Source: Lantana camara (lineage: Eukaryota > Streptophyta > Magnoliopsida > Lamiales > Verbenaceae). Taken from it: a stretch of 64,000 nucleotides of DNA. A model generated the notes under the pieces. It searched no databases. It was given only the letters and a program-made list of their open reading frames with translations, and was not told the origin of the DNA. Where the stretch lies: contig CM074857.1 in assembly GCA_037501455.1 (NCBI GenBank), forward strand, positions 125,847,501-125,911,500, read 5' to 3'. Positions 33,371-44,334 of the stretch are shown here, piece after piece (the first letter of the stretch is position 1; each line of letters opens with the position of its first letter). A program made the position numbers and the translations under genes.

Positions 33371-35458
33371 CTATTTCGGGATTTTCTTGGAGAGGGAGTA
33401 GATCGAGAGCAGAACGAGGAAAGCCAGCATAACGGATCCGAACAAAGAGACAGCGATGGAAGCTCCGATGTGCTTGCAGTAGTCGTCATATATGTCGCAG
33501 ATTTTTCTCCATTGGGTGTGATCGTTGCCTTTCAGACCTATGTAGGCCACTCCACCTGCCGCACCGGTTGCTGCAGCTACAATACCCAACAATAGCTGCA
33601 CAATATATACACATTCTATTCAATATCAAGAGAAAAGTATATAATACAGGAAAATATACTAACATAATCTGATGTTTTGCTAATTACACTAACTTCCCCT
33701 GAAGTTTTTAAAATTACAGAAACCTCCCTTGATATAATATAACATGAGATTTGGCCTAAAGTCGAATATTATTAACCAGTCAATTTCAAAATTTATCGAT
33801 TCAGATGTCATGAAATTTTTTCGACCCGGGAAATTTTGTAATTTTCAAATCTTATGTGATCTTGTGGAGGAAGTTAACTTTTTCCATTTTTTCCCCTTTT
33901 TGATTTCAAGAAATGTAATAGCTGAGCCATGTTCAGATTCTTGCTTATTTATTTTTGAATAAACACATAAGTTTTTACAGAACATTTTTGGCTAAAAGAT
34001 TTCACATTTATATCAAAGTAATGGCATAAAAATAACAAAATTTGAGTTTTTTTAGCACGGATACGGACACGGCGATATGGATACGACACGATACGGATAT
34101 AGTAATACGAATTTTCTTTTGAATTTTTCACTTGAAGAGCGTCGGATATGAATATCCAACACAACATATTACGATAAAATGATATTTTAAAAAATATTCA
34201 TGAACTTACCACGTCAAAGACAACAAAATGGGACAAGACTCTTTTGCAGCCGCCTGGCTTGAGGAGTGCATACAACGATACGAGGAAGGTTATGATGCTG
34301 TAGAATCCTGCAACAGAGAGTGCTGCCACAAAGTATCTGCATAAAGTCACAATAATTTTCCATAAGTAAAGATTGTAAAAATAAATAAATTATGGCGTAC
34401 GTATATAATCACGACGATATATACGCAACCTAATAAACAATGAAACCATTTATTTTCCAAAATTTATCACCTGACAAGTATTCAATGCGATAACTGATCC
34501 GATACAATATGATACGAGTCGCTATGAAGTATCATTGTATCAGAAATAGTAATCCCCACTAGGGATAATTAATTTATTACTACATGCATACTTTAGACCA
34601 ATTTCACCCATCATTCTCTTAGATTGCCCCACCAACTAGAATATAGAAACAAATTAAATTATTCAATAATTGCTATTATTGAGGGTATTAAAGTGGCTTT
34701 AGAGGCTGAATAATGATATTATTTAATAATCTTTTTTGCCATTATATAATGAACCCTCTATACTACTTTTTCAAGCCGAAAACAGATAAAAATATAAATA
34801 AATTGGATAATAACAATAATTGTTATCATGATTAATAATAATAGAGAAAAATACAACTTATCCCGATACTATGATTTTTTATTTCAAATTTTTTATCCGA
34901 ATTTTCAAATATTTCAAATTGATATCTATACTGTATAAAAACTTTCAAATTGTCATCCTAATCATTAGGTGTTAACATGTCTCATTTTCGGAAAAAAATT
35001 AACAATTTCCGGCAAAAAAATGAGCCAAGTATCCTCACCTAGACGATCGAGTTGATAATCTGAAATTTTTTATAAAGTATATATGACAATTTAAAACATT
35101 TAAAAGTTAGATAAAAAGTTAAAAAATCATCTGGGGTATTTTTTTTTCCCCTCTTAATAATAATAATATGTTGTTGCATAATATATACTTACATGAAAGC
35201 TGGAGAGTGAGTGAATTTTGCAGCACGAGGCATCTGAAAAGGAGGAACTGGGATTGGAATTAACTTGGTTTCTTTGCTCGTCACCATCACCAAAACCGCC
35301 ACCAAAGCTGAAGCAAACACCAAAAACCTCAGCACCACATCCCCCGCCGCGAACCCGCGGTCGGAAGGCGGCACCGCCTGGTGATAGCTGACCTCCGGTG
35401 GCGGCGTTCCCTTCTCCGCCACCTTATGTGTCTGCTCCGGGACAAGAGGCTCCGCCAT
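33371..35458 (-). CDS. CASP-like membrane protein (CASPL1-type)
   Basis: Three minus-strand exons give 205 aa: 35458-35193, 34336-34210, 33595-33371; phases agree and splice sites are GT-AG. The N-terminus ([12 protein letters not shown]...) is cytosolic and Pro-rich. Four hydrophobic helices follow: [60 protein letters not shown] and [25 protein letters not shown] near the start of TM1 is the family's conserved Arg; [13 protein letters not shown] before TM4 is the CASPL extracellular loop. CASP proteins form plasma-membrane scaffolds that guide local cell-wall change; the role of this member is unknown. Intron 2 contains a GTGTC-type dispersed repeat (34055-34170). Confidence 0.92.
34055..34170. 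repeat. dispersed ACGGACACG/GTGTC repeat, copy 1
   Basis: GCACGGATACGGACACGGCG, then a TTTTTCAC-type joint and GTCGGATATGAATATCC, is the pattern shared with copies near 49140, 54340 and 56130. It lies in intron 2 of the CASP-like gene and is the most diverged copy. Confidence 0.6.
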
Positions 35459-35532
35459 ATAGATGGATATAGTGTGTGTTTTCAAATATTTTCTTTTATG
35501 TGGAGGAGTTGAAGATTAAGGGATATGAATGT

Positions 35533-35547
35533 GATATATATATATAG
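35533..35547 (-). promoter_or_regulatory. likely TATA region of the CASP-like gene
   Basis: CTATATATATATATC on the minus strand lies about 75-90 bp before the start codon. Confidence 0.4.
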
Positions 35548-35548
35548 A

Positions 35549-36477
35549 ATGGAAAGGAAATTTTGATTTTAATTGTGTTTTTTGTTTAATTATTTAATAA
35601 TAATGTGAATATGGAATTGTCAACTTTGAGCTAGTTAATTTGTCACAGGTAGGATATGCTTGACTATGATAATTGAGTTCAAACTAGCAAAGGAATAAAA
35701 ATATTGCTATATTTATATGATATTGCAATAACTTGGAATGCAAGAACATATGGATTGACTAATTCCTTATTATATGGGAATGGAACACTACATGTTGAAT
35801 GGTAGCTTCTCCAACTTTCATGATAATAATAAAAATAATGATTGTTGTTATTATTGTGTGTTGAAAAATTAAATTTTATAATGCGAAAACTAATGTGAAT
35901 TGGGGTTTATTCGGAATTTGGATATGGATGGTTACGTTGACAATATACATGGAGTTTCAATTGCTCCATCCATCTTAATATATAACTTTTTTTCTTTTTG
36001 AAATTAGTCGAAACGAAAGTGAGATTATTAAGGAGGCTCTCCTCGTATATAGATCAATCGAAGAATAAAAGTTCGTACAATGAATCATAATTTAAGAATC
36101 GGTAAGGATATTAAGACAGGTAGGTGGGCGAAGCATATATATATCAAACTTAACAAAGGGACAATATCATAGAACCTATCTCTGATATACATCGACTTAA
36201 TTCCTTAGATCAAATACTGGCCCCAAAAAGCGCACAATATAGTGGGTCGTGTCGTGTGGTCATGCGTGCCCACAATACAACTCATGATCGCCTCATTATC
36301 GATGGCGTCTTGAGAATTCGTTGGCTGCACACTGGGAGCCAACGAACAATTAATTACATTGGTTGCGAAGGAAAACTCCATACAAGCAGAGGCCCAAATG
36401 GGGGTCATTGCATTTCGGTTGATGTCGGACATTTTGTACCATTAATTGGCTGTTAATTACAAAATTTTCACCAGCAA

Positions 36478-36531
<54 letters not shown>

Positions 36532-38399
36532 AACACACACCTTGAAGTAGTTAAGAGTAATTCGAACTCGATTCACTGTCCTTGAAAATGAATTTTTTAA
36601 CCACTTGAACCAATTACTATCGATAATCTTAATATATACTTGATGCAATGTTAAAGCATGTAAATTCTTATTAGGTTTAATTATATATTTAAGAAAAATA
36701 GATGAAAATATATAGTTTTAATCAATCAATTTGGTCCCACAAAGATTTGATATCCTTTTTTTTGCTTATAAATTATGTTTCGTATCAAAGAAACAGCTAA
36801 GTTTGTGTTATTAAATTATTCATAGGATATATATCCAAAAGACTTATGGGTAATAATTAATAAAATCAATTTGTTTACTAACGCACCCTTCTTCAAGAAC
36901 ACACAATTTGTTTACTAACAAACAATTGATTATTTATGAAGTTCATCATTTGAAGACCCTAATATTAAATTAATCAATTTGTTAGGTAACTTAATTACAT
37001 AATTTCAATGGTAGTTATCTTCCATATCACTTTGGCTCTCATCTCACGTAATTTTGCTTATAAATTAGTGTGTACGTCTCCAATTTCATGTTACGTAATT
37101 ATATTTCCCATCATACGCATCATTTTCTTATTCACCTAAGAATGAAAATTGACACCAAAAATGTCCAAATGGTTGACAACCACTTGTGGGTTGGAGATAA
37201 TTATTTCTTGAAATAATTAAGAGTTCAAAGGTCGAACAAGTGGAAGACTGATGGGGGCGTTCGCCCCTCCCTTAAAATTTTGTACTGAGTGAAATTCTTC
37301 GAAATTTTGAAAAGTTTAGAATGGTCCCATTTAAATTTTGATTTCTTAGGTGGTGGTAATTTATTAGTATACGCATACCCAAGCGTGATTCGAATCCGAA
37401 ACATTATCCTGGAGAATGAATTCGTTAACTATTTAGACCAACCCGGCCCAGCTGTGGTAATTTATTAGTTCTTTGATTAGCAAGTCATTATTAGTAATTA
37501 ATTATGACATTCATATATATATATAAAGGAGTTAATTATATATAGACTCATGGAATTATTAGAAACTACAACTTGTGACCCTCTTAATCAAATAATTACA
37601 CATACACCTATTGAGAAATTTGAAAATTGCACAAGACACCCGTGAATTAGGTTCTTTTAAATTTTGATGACATCATCAAACTTTTAACTTGATTTTTCTA
37701 TTTTGTCCCTTCATTTAGTATAATAATTTTTATTTCAAGAATTACTCCAAAATGAAAAATATCACCAATGTATTCAACATCACGACTAAGACATTAAGCA
37801 GCCACCAAATATGAGCACACCACGATGAAAACGACGTCGTACCCATGAATTAGTACCTGTTTGCTGAAAAGTCAACAATTTCTTTTGTGTTTATTAAAGG
37901 GAAAAAGAAGTTTATTGTCCAAATGAATAGTGCTTAATTAAAGAAAAATTAGGGACATTAATATAGAAAATTAGGAATAATTATATATTTACTTAAGGAT
38001 TTTGAGCCCTTTTTGTGACAAATCCATTTCATAGAGGGACACTAGTAGAAATAAATTTAATTTAAAGATGAAATTACATATTTATGAACTTAAAAGGCTT
38101 TTATTAAACTATAAAACAAATTACACCTACAACACCTATAGTTAGATATAATACATTATTTTCTTTTGGTTTTTCAAGTTGCAGTTTTTGCTAATGGATT
38201 GTCAATATTTCATCACTACCACTACGAGTTTTATATATTCGACAATGATAGATTTCATGTTAATTTTGATAAAGTTTGATCATTTATTATCAGATGGTCG
38301 TTTAATATGAATCATTTGAAAAAATTTAACTTTGCCAATAGTTTCATAAGTATCAATCTGAGAGATTTTTATAGCATCGATAGTTTGCATATTAATGGA
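35549..38399. other. AT-rich intergenic DNA without a supported gene
   Basis: There is a (TA)n microsatellite at 36483-36528. The stretch 36205-36456 is locally less AT-rich and open on both strands, but I recognise no protein. The rest is AT-rich. Confidence 0.5.
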
Positions 38400-39715
38400 T
38401 TTTATAAATTTTATTATTACATATAAAGAAACCACCAAATATTTGAATTTTTATTGTGATCCCAAGTGAAGTGTTTGTAATTCATAGCAACCCATAAAGA
38501 AGGAAATATAATTTTCATCTTAACGAGAATCATTTATAAACATATTTAATTAGAAGAGGTTTAGACGGAATCTATGCTAAATTGTAAGAAACACACCGGT
38601 AATTCTAAACCGGTGTAAGGAGGGATGAATATTTTATAGGTGTTATTTGATTAGTAATTTTTTTTTAAAACAAGAGTAACTAATCAAATATAATTGATTG
38701 ATTGATCATTAAGTGGTGTAGTTTAGCGATTCGACCCTATATTAATTTAATCAAAAGTTTCAAATTCAAATCCGTAAAAATACAACTATCATCAATAAGA
38801 AAAACTTTACACTCTAAATGTATCGTCCCGATAATTTTTCAAGCCATAGGCACTACAACTGGGCGAATAATTCCCCGGTCAAAATTTATTGAAGAAAGTG
38901 GAAGATTCAATAATTGTATGCCAATAAATATTGGAAAGCCTTTGAAGTTCGCAAATATTATAATTTATTACATCATATTGTGTAGTTATTGGGCCTCTTA
39001 TTGGGCTTAAATTTGATGGGTGTGCAAGAATGGGCCTTGATATGAATCCTGTTTACTTAGGCAAAAGCCCTAATGATAAATACCAAAAAGAAAACCAGCC
39101 CATCAAGAAACCAGGAGTCATCAAATTATTAAAAACCTGTATCACTAAGCCGTGTAACTTAACGATTCAAGTCATGTTCGGTGTAATTCAACCGTTCGTG
39201 CTATTTTAACTAAATTAAATATCTTATATTTCGATCTCTATGAATGGCTATATGGAGTTATTATTGACAGATAAATATTTGTAGTTTAATAGTTCCATCC
39301 AATTTGAACTCATAAGATTTATTTTTTTAAAAAAAAAAAAGAAAAAGAAAAGACAATTCAACTGGTTAGTTGGCTAAGCTTACAATATTTGGAAAAATAT
39401 ATTACATGAATAATTATTCTCTTAATTTGAATGTTTGAACTCCTTTAGAAAGAAATATACAACCAAAATTAGTCAATATATAGTCATGTAGATAATATTC
39501 TGATTGATTTTGCCACAATTTAATGAAGAATATATACAACAAAGATGAATTGTCATGAAATTATGAGAGCTAGCTTCATTATGAGATGATCATGCTAAAT
39601 CTTGATTGATTTCTAATTTAAATTATTGATTATTAATTAATATACATAACTAACTATAGGGATAATTATTCATATTTTTTTCCATTTGTGACTTAAATTA
39701 AAAAATGTCTAAGTT
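38400..39715 (+). repeat. segmental duplication, copy A (left part)
   Basis: It aligns with 54075-55065. Shared landmarks include GAAGTGTTTGTAATTCATAG (38467 and 54155), GTCATGTTCGGTGTAATYCAAC, and the segment with GGAAAAATATATTA and TGATTGATTTTG. Copy A lacks the GTGTC repeat inserted in copy B at 54340-54505. No coding region is seen. Confidence 0.75.
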
Positions 39716-42291
39716 TGATCCGGCCCGAAAATGGGTTTGCTGAGTTGGAGGTCTAGGTGGCAATCTCGGGTCAATCAGTCAAGAATTTGTAACGTGGGCT
39801 CTTTTATCGATCTGAAAACACTTAAGCAAACGTGAGCTCAAAGGCCAAATTGGGGACTTGGGGTTGGACCCAAGTTTGGCACTCCGACGCTCAAGTCAGT
39901 GGGAGACTCTTAGAGAGAGAAATAAATGCTAGAGAAGCGAAATAAATGCTCTTAATTGCTTACCAAACACTGTTCAAGACTTGGGTATTTATAGTCAGAA
40001 GCAATTAACACAGTAGTGCGTGTACCGCGACTATGCATTAAATGCTCTGCAGTCGATCAGGTCGTTTGTCGGACGCCTGAGCGGGTGTCTTGGGGTCGAG
40101 TGTACTTTGTTTCCCTTTTGGGCGTAGACATGTACCAGGAGCATTAAATGCACTGTAGCGCGTCTAGCCTTGGCGAATCGGGGAGTTACACGTGTCCCGA
40201 CAAAGATGCTTTATGGCATCTTGTCGCCAGGTGACGTAGGATCTCGATCCGAGAGATCGAGGTCAGGCGAGTCGTAATGAAGCATGTCCGTAATGGGGAA
40301 CCCGTTAGTGGGATCGAGTTCGACCCCAACCCTTGCGTGGGATAAGGACGTTTCATGCGTGGTTCCCGCGTGGGGATAAGGACGGGATCGTGTGCGATCC
40401 GTTGGGGCAAAAGGGATCAAAACCGATCCCTTGAGATAAGAGGGGTCGGATCGACTCCAAGAGAGGAGGGGTCGGATCGACCTTTTGAGACGAGGGGACG
40501 GGTCGACCCGGTTGACCCTGTTGGGGAAAAAGGGCTCGAACGCGATCCCTTTGAGGCAAAGGGGATGAACACAATCCCTAAGGCAAAGGGGATCGAAATC
40601 GATCCCTCAAGGCAAAAGGGATCGAAATCGATCCGCTCATGGCCATGGGATCGAACTCGATCCGTGAGGCACGGGGTCGGGTTCGATCCGTAGTTCCGTC
40701 AAGCATAGGGAACTGGGCCCGCTTGAGGTGGCGAGATGCTCACGTGGCTTCCTCTAAGGCGTGCCACGTGGCTCTAAGTCGATCCCACTTAACTGGTTCG
40801 GGTCGAATTCGATCCATTAGGCCATAGGGGATCGAAATCGACCCCTCATGCGCATTGGAGACAAACTCAATTCCGCTACGCGATGGGATCAAACACGATC
40901 CCCTGCACCATATATCAGATCTCAAAAATGTCATGGCGAAAGTTAAACTAAAGAAACGAAGTAACATAATGTTTACACGGCGACACCCCCTGCCATTGGG
41001 TTGAATTAAGCTGTCTTAAAAAATACATGAAAATATCAAGGCTGAGAAGGAGAGGAACCCGCGGCGCCCGTACGGCCCGAGGACTTCTTTCGACTGTGTC
41101 GGGTCGACGGTAGGAAGCTCTCTATGTCGACCGGAGGAGGAAGCTCGTAGACGGGATCCCTCTTATCCCTCTTGGCGAAGGCCATATCAAGCGGAAGCCA
41201 CGTGAGCATGCCAGTTAGGTGGGATCGACTTAGAGCCACGTGGCACGCCTTAGAGGAAGCCACGTGAGCATCTCGCCACCTCAAGCGGGCCCAGTTCCCT
41301 ATGCTTGACGGAACTACGGATCGAACCCGACCCCGTGCCTCACGGATCGAGTTCGATCCCATTGCCATGAGCGGATCGATTTCGATCCCTTTTGCCTTGA
41401 GGGATCGATTTCGATCCCCTTTGCCTTAGGGATTGTGTTCATCCCCTTTGCCTCAAAGGGATCGCGTTCGAGCCCTTTTTCCCCAACAGGGTCGACCGGG
41501 TCGACCCGTCCCCTCGTCTCAAAAGGTCGATCCGACCCCTCCTCTCTTGGAGTCGATCCGACCCCTCTTATCTCAAGGGATCGGTTTTGATCCCTTTTGC
41601 CCCAACGGATCGCACACGATCCCGTCCTTATCCCCACGCGAGAACCACGCATGAAACGTCCTTATCCCACGCAAGGGTTGGGGTCGAACTCAATCCCACT
41701 AACGGGTTCCCCATTACGGACATGCTTCATTACGACCCTCCTGACCTCGATCTCTCGGATCGAGATCCTACGTCACCTGGCGACAAGATGCCATAAAGCA
41801 TCTTTGTCGGGACACGTGTAACTCCCCGATTCGCCAAGGCTAGACGCGCTACAGTGCATTTAATGCTCCTGGTACATGTCTACGCCCAAAAGGGAAACAA
41901 AGTACACTCGACCCCAAGACACCCGCTCAGGCGTCCGACAAACGACCTGATCGACTGCAGAGCATTTAATGCATAGTCGCGGCACACGCACTACTGTGTT
42001 AATTGCTCCTGACTATAAATACCCAAGTCTTGAACAGTGTTTGGTAAGCAATTAAGAGCATTTATTTCGCTTCTCTAGCATTTATTTCTCTCTCTAAGAG
42101 TCTCCCACTGACTTGAGCGTCGGAGTGCCAAACTTGGGTCCAACCCCAAGTCCCCAATTTGGCCTTTGAGCTCACGTTTGCTTAAGTGTTTTCAGATCGA
42201 TAAAAGAGCCCACGTTACAAATTCTTGACTGATTGACCCGAGATTGCCACCTAGACCTCCAACTCAGCAAACCCATTTTCGGGCCGGATCA
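39716..42291. mobile_element. large inverted repeat: two opposed LTR-like arms of 1081 bp around a 414-bp spacer
   Basis: 39716-40796 and 41211-42291 are reverse complements of equal length with about ten substitutions and no indel noticed. The outer ends are TGATCC and GGATCA. Each arm reads outward as an LTR: repeated GATCGAAATCGATCC units, then GACTATAAATACCCAAG (a TATA box) and a tail (ACTTGAGCGTCGGAGTGCCA) closely like the R-U5 of element 1. No primer-binding site or polypurine tract is recognised and the outer flanks show no clear target duplication. The structure could fold into a kilobase hairpin if transcribed through. Confidence 0.9.
40797..41210 (-). other. spacer of the inverted repeat with a short basic reading frame
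   Basis: The left part (40797-40907) continues the GATCGAAATCGA repeats, so the left arm's LTR extends further than the right one. A minus-strand frame ending at 41036 encodes ELPPPVDIESFLPSTRHSRK and a Ser/Gly/Pro tail. It might be the end of a lost internal gene. No family is recognised. Confidence 0.4.
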
Positions 42292-43165
42292 TGTTTCATA
42301 AAGTTTGTATATAAGGAGACATTCGTTTAGTTACGAATATTAGATATAATTTAATAGAATGTAAAGAAGTCTTAAACCCTAGCTTACTATGGTAAGTAGT
42401 TGAGAAACAAAGGATTAATTTCAAAATATTTTGGGTCGGGCATAATCTCAAAGCGTTCTGATTCGAACATAAAAGTATTTTACTTGATTAACACTTCACG
42501 ATTATACTACTAATGTATAAAAAAAACGATTTTTTTTTTATAAAAAAACACACACACACGATATCTACCACCGACTACATCAATTAATTCGTTCACCAAA
42601 TTGTAAGCACCACATGCAAAGGTGAGACCCCACGGAAAGAACTAAAAAACTACTTTATATACAATGAGAAATAATCTTAATTTTTTTATTTGGTATTTTC
42701 GTAATTAATTTTTAATTATTGAAATGTAATTGACAATCAATCTTTGGGTCAACTACTCATAATAATAGATCAGATATTTTGATGATTTGAATTAAATTAA
42801 ACAAGATATGTCATTGTAGGCCATTTACAATTGGTGCCAATTCCAATTTTGATGTCCACGAGTTCTTGTCACGTCCACCACTTCAATCCTTTTCTTTAAA
42901 TCGTTTTAATTCGCCAAATATAATTTCATTGAATAATACATCAATTACTATCGTTCAACTTTGGATTTGTACGAAAAATATTCTATTTTCTTTTTTTTGA
43001 CGTAGATTTTGAAATCAAAGCCCGAGCACGATTTTGGTCCATAGATTTATTTACTTTAATTATTGTAATCTAGAGTAGTAGTTATTTTTTTTTATAGTTC
43101 TAATTCATATTTAAAATTTATTTTCAATCGATCGGTTCCAAATAGAAGTTTTAGCTAATATGGTG
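42292..43165 (+). repeat. segmental duplication, copy A (right part)
   Basis: It aligns with about 55980-57504. Shared landmarks are ATTTTACTYGATTAACACTTCACGA, the CCACCGAYTACA segment, AACAAGATATGTCATTGTAG, TTCTTTTCACGTCCACCACTTC-like sequence and AATCTAGAGTAGTA. GATTTATTTACTTTAAT near 43045 is the uninterrupted form of the MITE target at 57115-57398. Confidence 0.75.
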
Positions 43166-43884
43166 CGTTCCTGCAAAAACACAAACACGTGGATAAAGAT
43201 ATGATAAACATCGATGTAGATTTAGAAGAATTTATAATACATTGTATAGGTCATTCTTTCTGTATAGATGTAATCAGCAAATTATCGAAATGTATATATA
43301 CAAGTACGAGTGAAAGAAAAGGGCTTAAGGAGATTATGTTGACTATTATGTCACAATTTTATTAGACGGGTAGGTGTAAATATAAGTTATTTATTTTAGA
43401 AGAAACAAAATCACAATATAAATTAATATATTTTTATGTATATATATTTCTGATAATATCATCAATTTTTGCCGGACTTCTACGTTTCATGTGTGTGAAT
43501 CTTATAAGTTATGGGGCCAAATATAAAAATTTATAAAAATTGATGGGTAAATTCATTTCAACGGTGGTATGACTTGGAAAAAGAAAAAGAAAGTCAATAG
43601 TGTATTCAACTATTGTTTAGCGAAGGGAGTGAGTATTTAGAATATCAGCTGACCTGGAGCATGTTGTTAATGGGTCGGATTCAAATCGAATTTGAAGCTA
43701 GGGTAAAGCCAATAGGTAAGAGGATATATAAAGTGTGGAATCGTGTAACTTAATTTTATTTATTTATTTTTTAATATACGCACCCCAAGCGGTCAAAGAG
43801 ATTCGAACCGGACCTTGCCCTCGAGAATATAACTTAATTGTTTGTCGTTATGTCACCTTAATAAGAAGAGGTTTCGTTACAAAA
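43166..43884. other. AT-rich intergenic DNA
   Basis: No gene or clear repeat is seen before the RNase H-like remnant. Confidence 0.5.
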
Positions 43885-44027
43885 AGATTGTTATTGAATC
43901 TGACTCCTTTCCAACTTATTCGAAGTGAGGTGCAGGAAACTCATCCTCTGAGAAACATTATTCGGGGCTGCACGAGACTTCTTTATAAGCCATGGGATGC
44001 TAAGACTGTTCATACGGGCAGGGAAGG

Positions 44028-44241
44028 TATTACCGTTAGAACTATGACAAATTAAAGGAAATATTAGTTCAGTTAAATTAGCTATTAACTGACTAATTAA
44101 ACAGGGTTGAGGCAGATTAATTAAGCCTCCCATTATTGTACACGTGTATATATATCTGTAAAGCTACTTTATTCAATAACAATTCTTCTTTTCCAGATTC
44201 AATGTCCGTCTCTCTCTCTCTCTCTTAGCTCTGGTTTGTCA
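44028..44241 (+). repeat. 5' LTR of the copia element
   Basis: It starts TATTACCGTTAGAAC and ends TGGTTTGTCA. TATATATA near 44147 is the likely TATA box; a CT-rich tract precedes the end. Confidence 0.93.
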
Positions 44242-44253
44242 TGGTATCAGGAG
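44242..44253 (+). other. primer-binding site of the copia element
   Basis: TGGTATCAGGAG directly follows the LTR; TGGTATCAG is complementary to the 3' end of initiator tRNA-Met. Confidence 0.85.
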
Positions 44254-44334
44254 AATTTTTTTTCTCATCCGATCTGCACTTTGCCTTTCAATCTTTGGTT
44301 TTTCGCTGTTTTCTTGCATCTTCTTGTTGTTTCT

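Noticed and set aside
36205..36456. A locally non-AT-rich segment open on both strands.
   Set aside because: No motif, homology or splice partner recognised; length is within chance.
36483..36531. A possible CRISPR or satellite array in the TA-rich stretch.
   Set aside because: It is a simple (TA)n microsatellite; no spaced repeats exist anywhere in the window that fit CRISPR, and this is plant nuclear DNA.
40355..41652. Identical 112-codon ORFs on opposite strands.
   Set aside because: They are mirror images produced by the inverted repeat and lie in the LTR U3 with Arg/Asp/Gly-rich repeats from GATCGAAATCGATC; not genes.
43735..44055. A continuous 106-codon ORF as an expressed small protein.
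   Set aside because: Only its second half is meaningful, as an RNase H fossil; the first half is unrelated AT-rich sequence and the end is the copia LTR.
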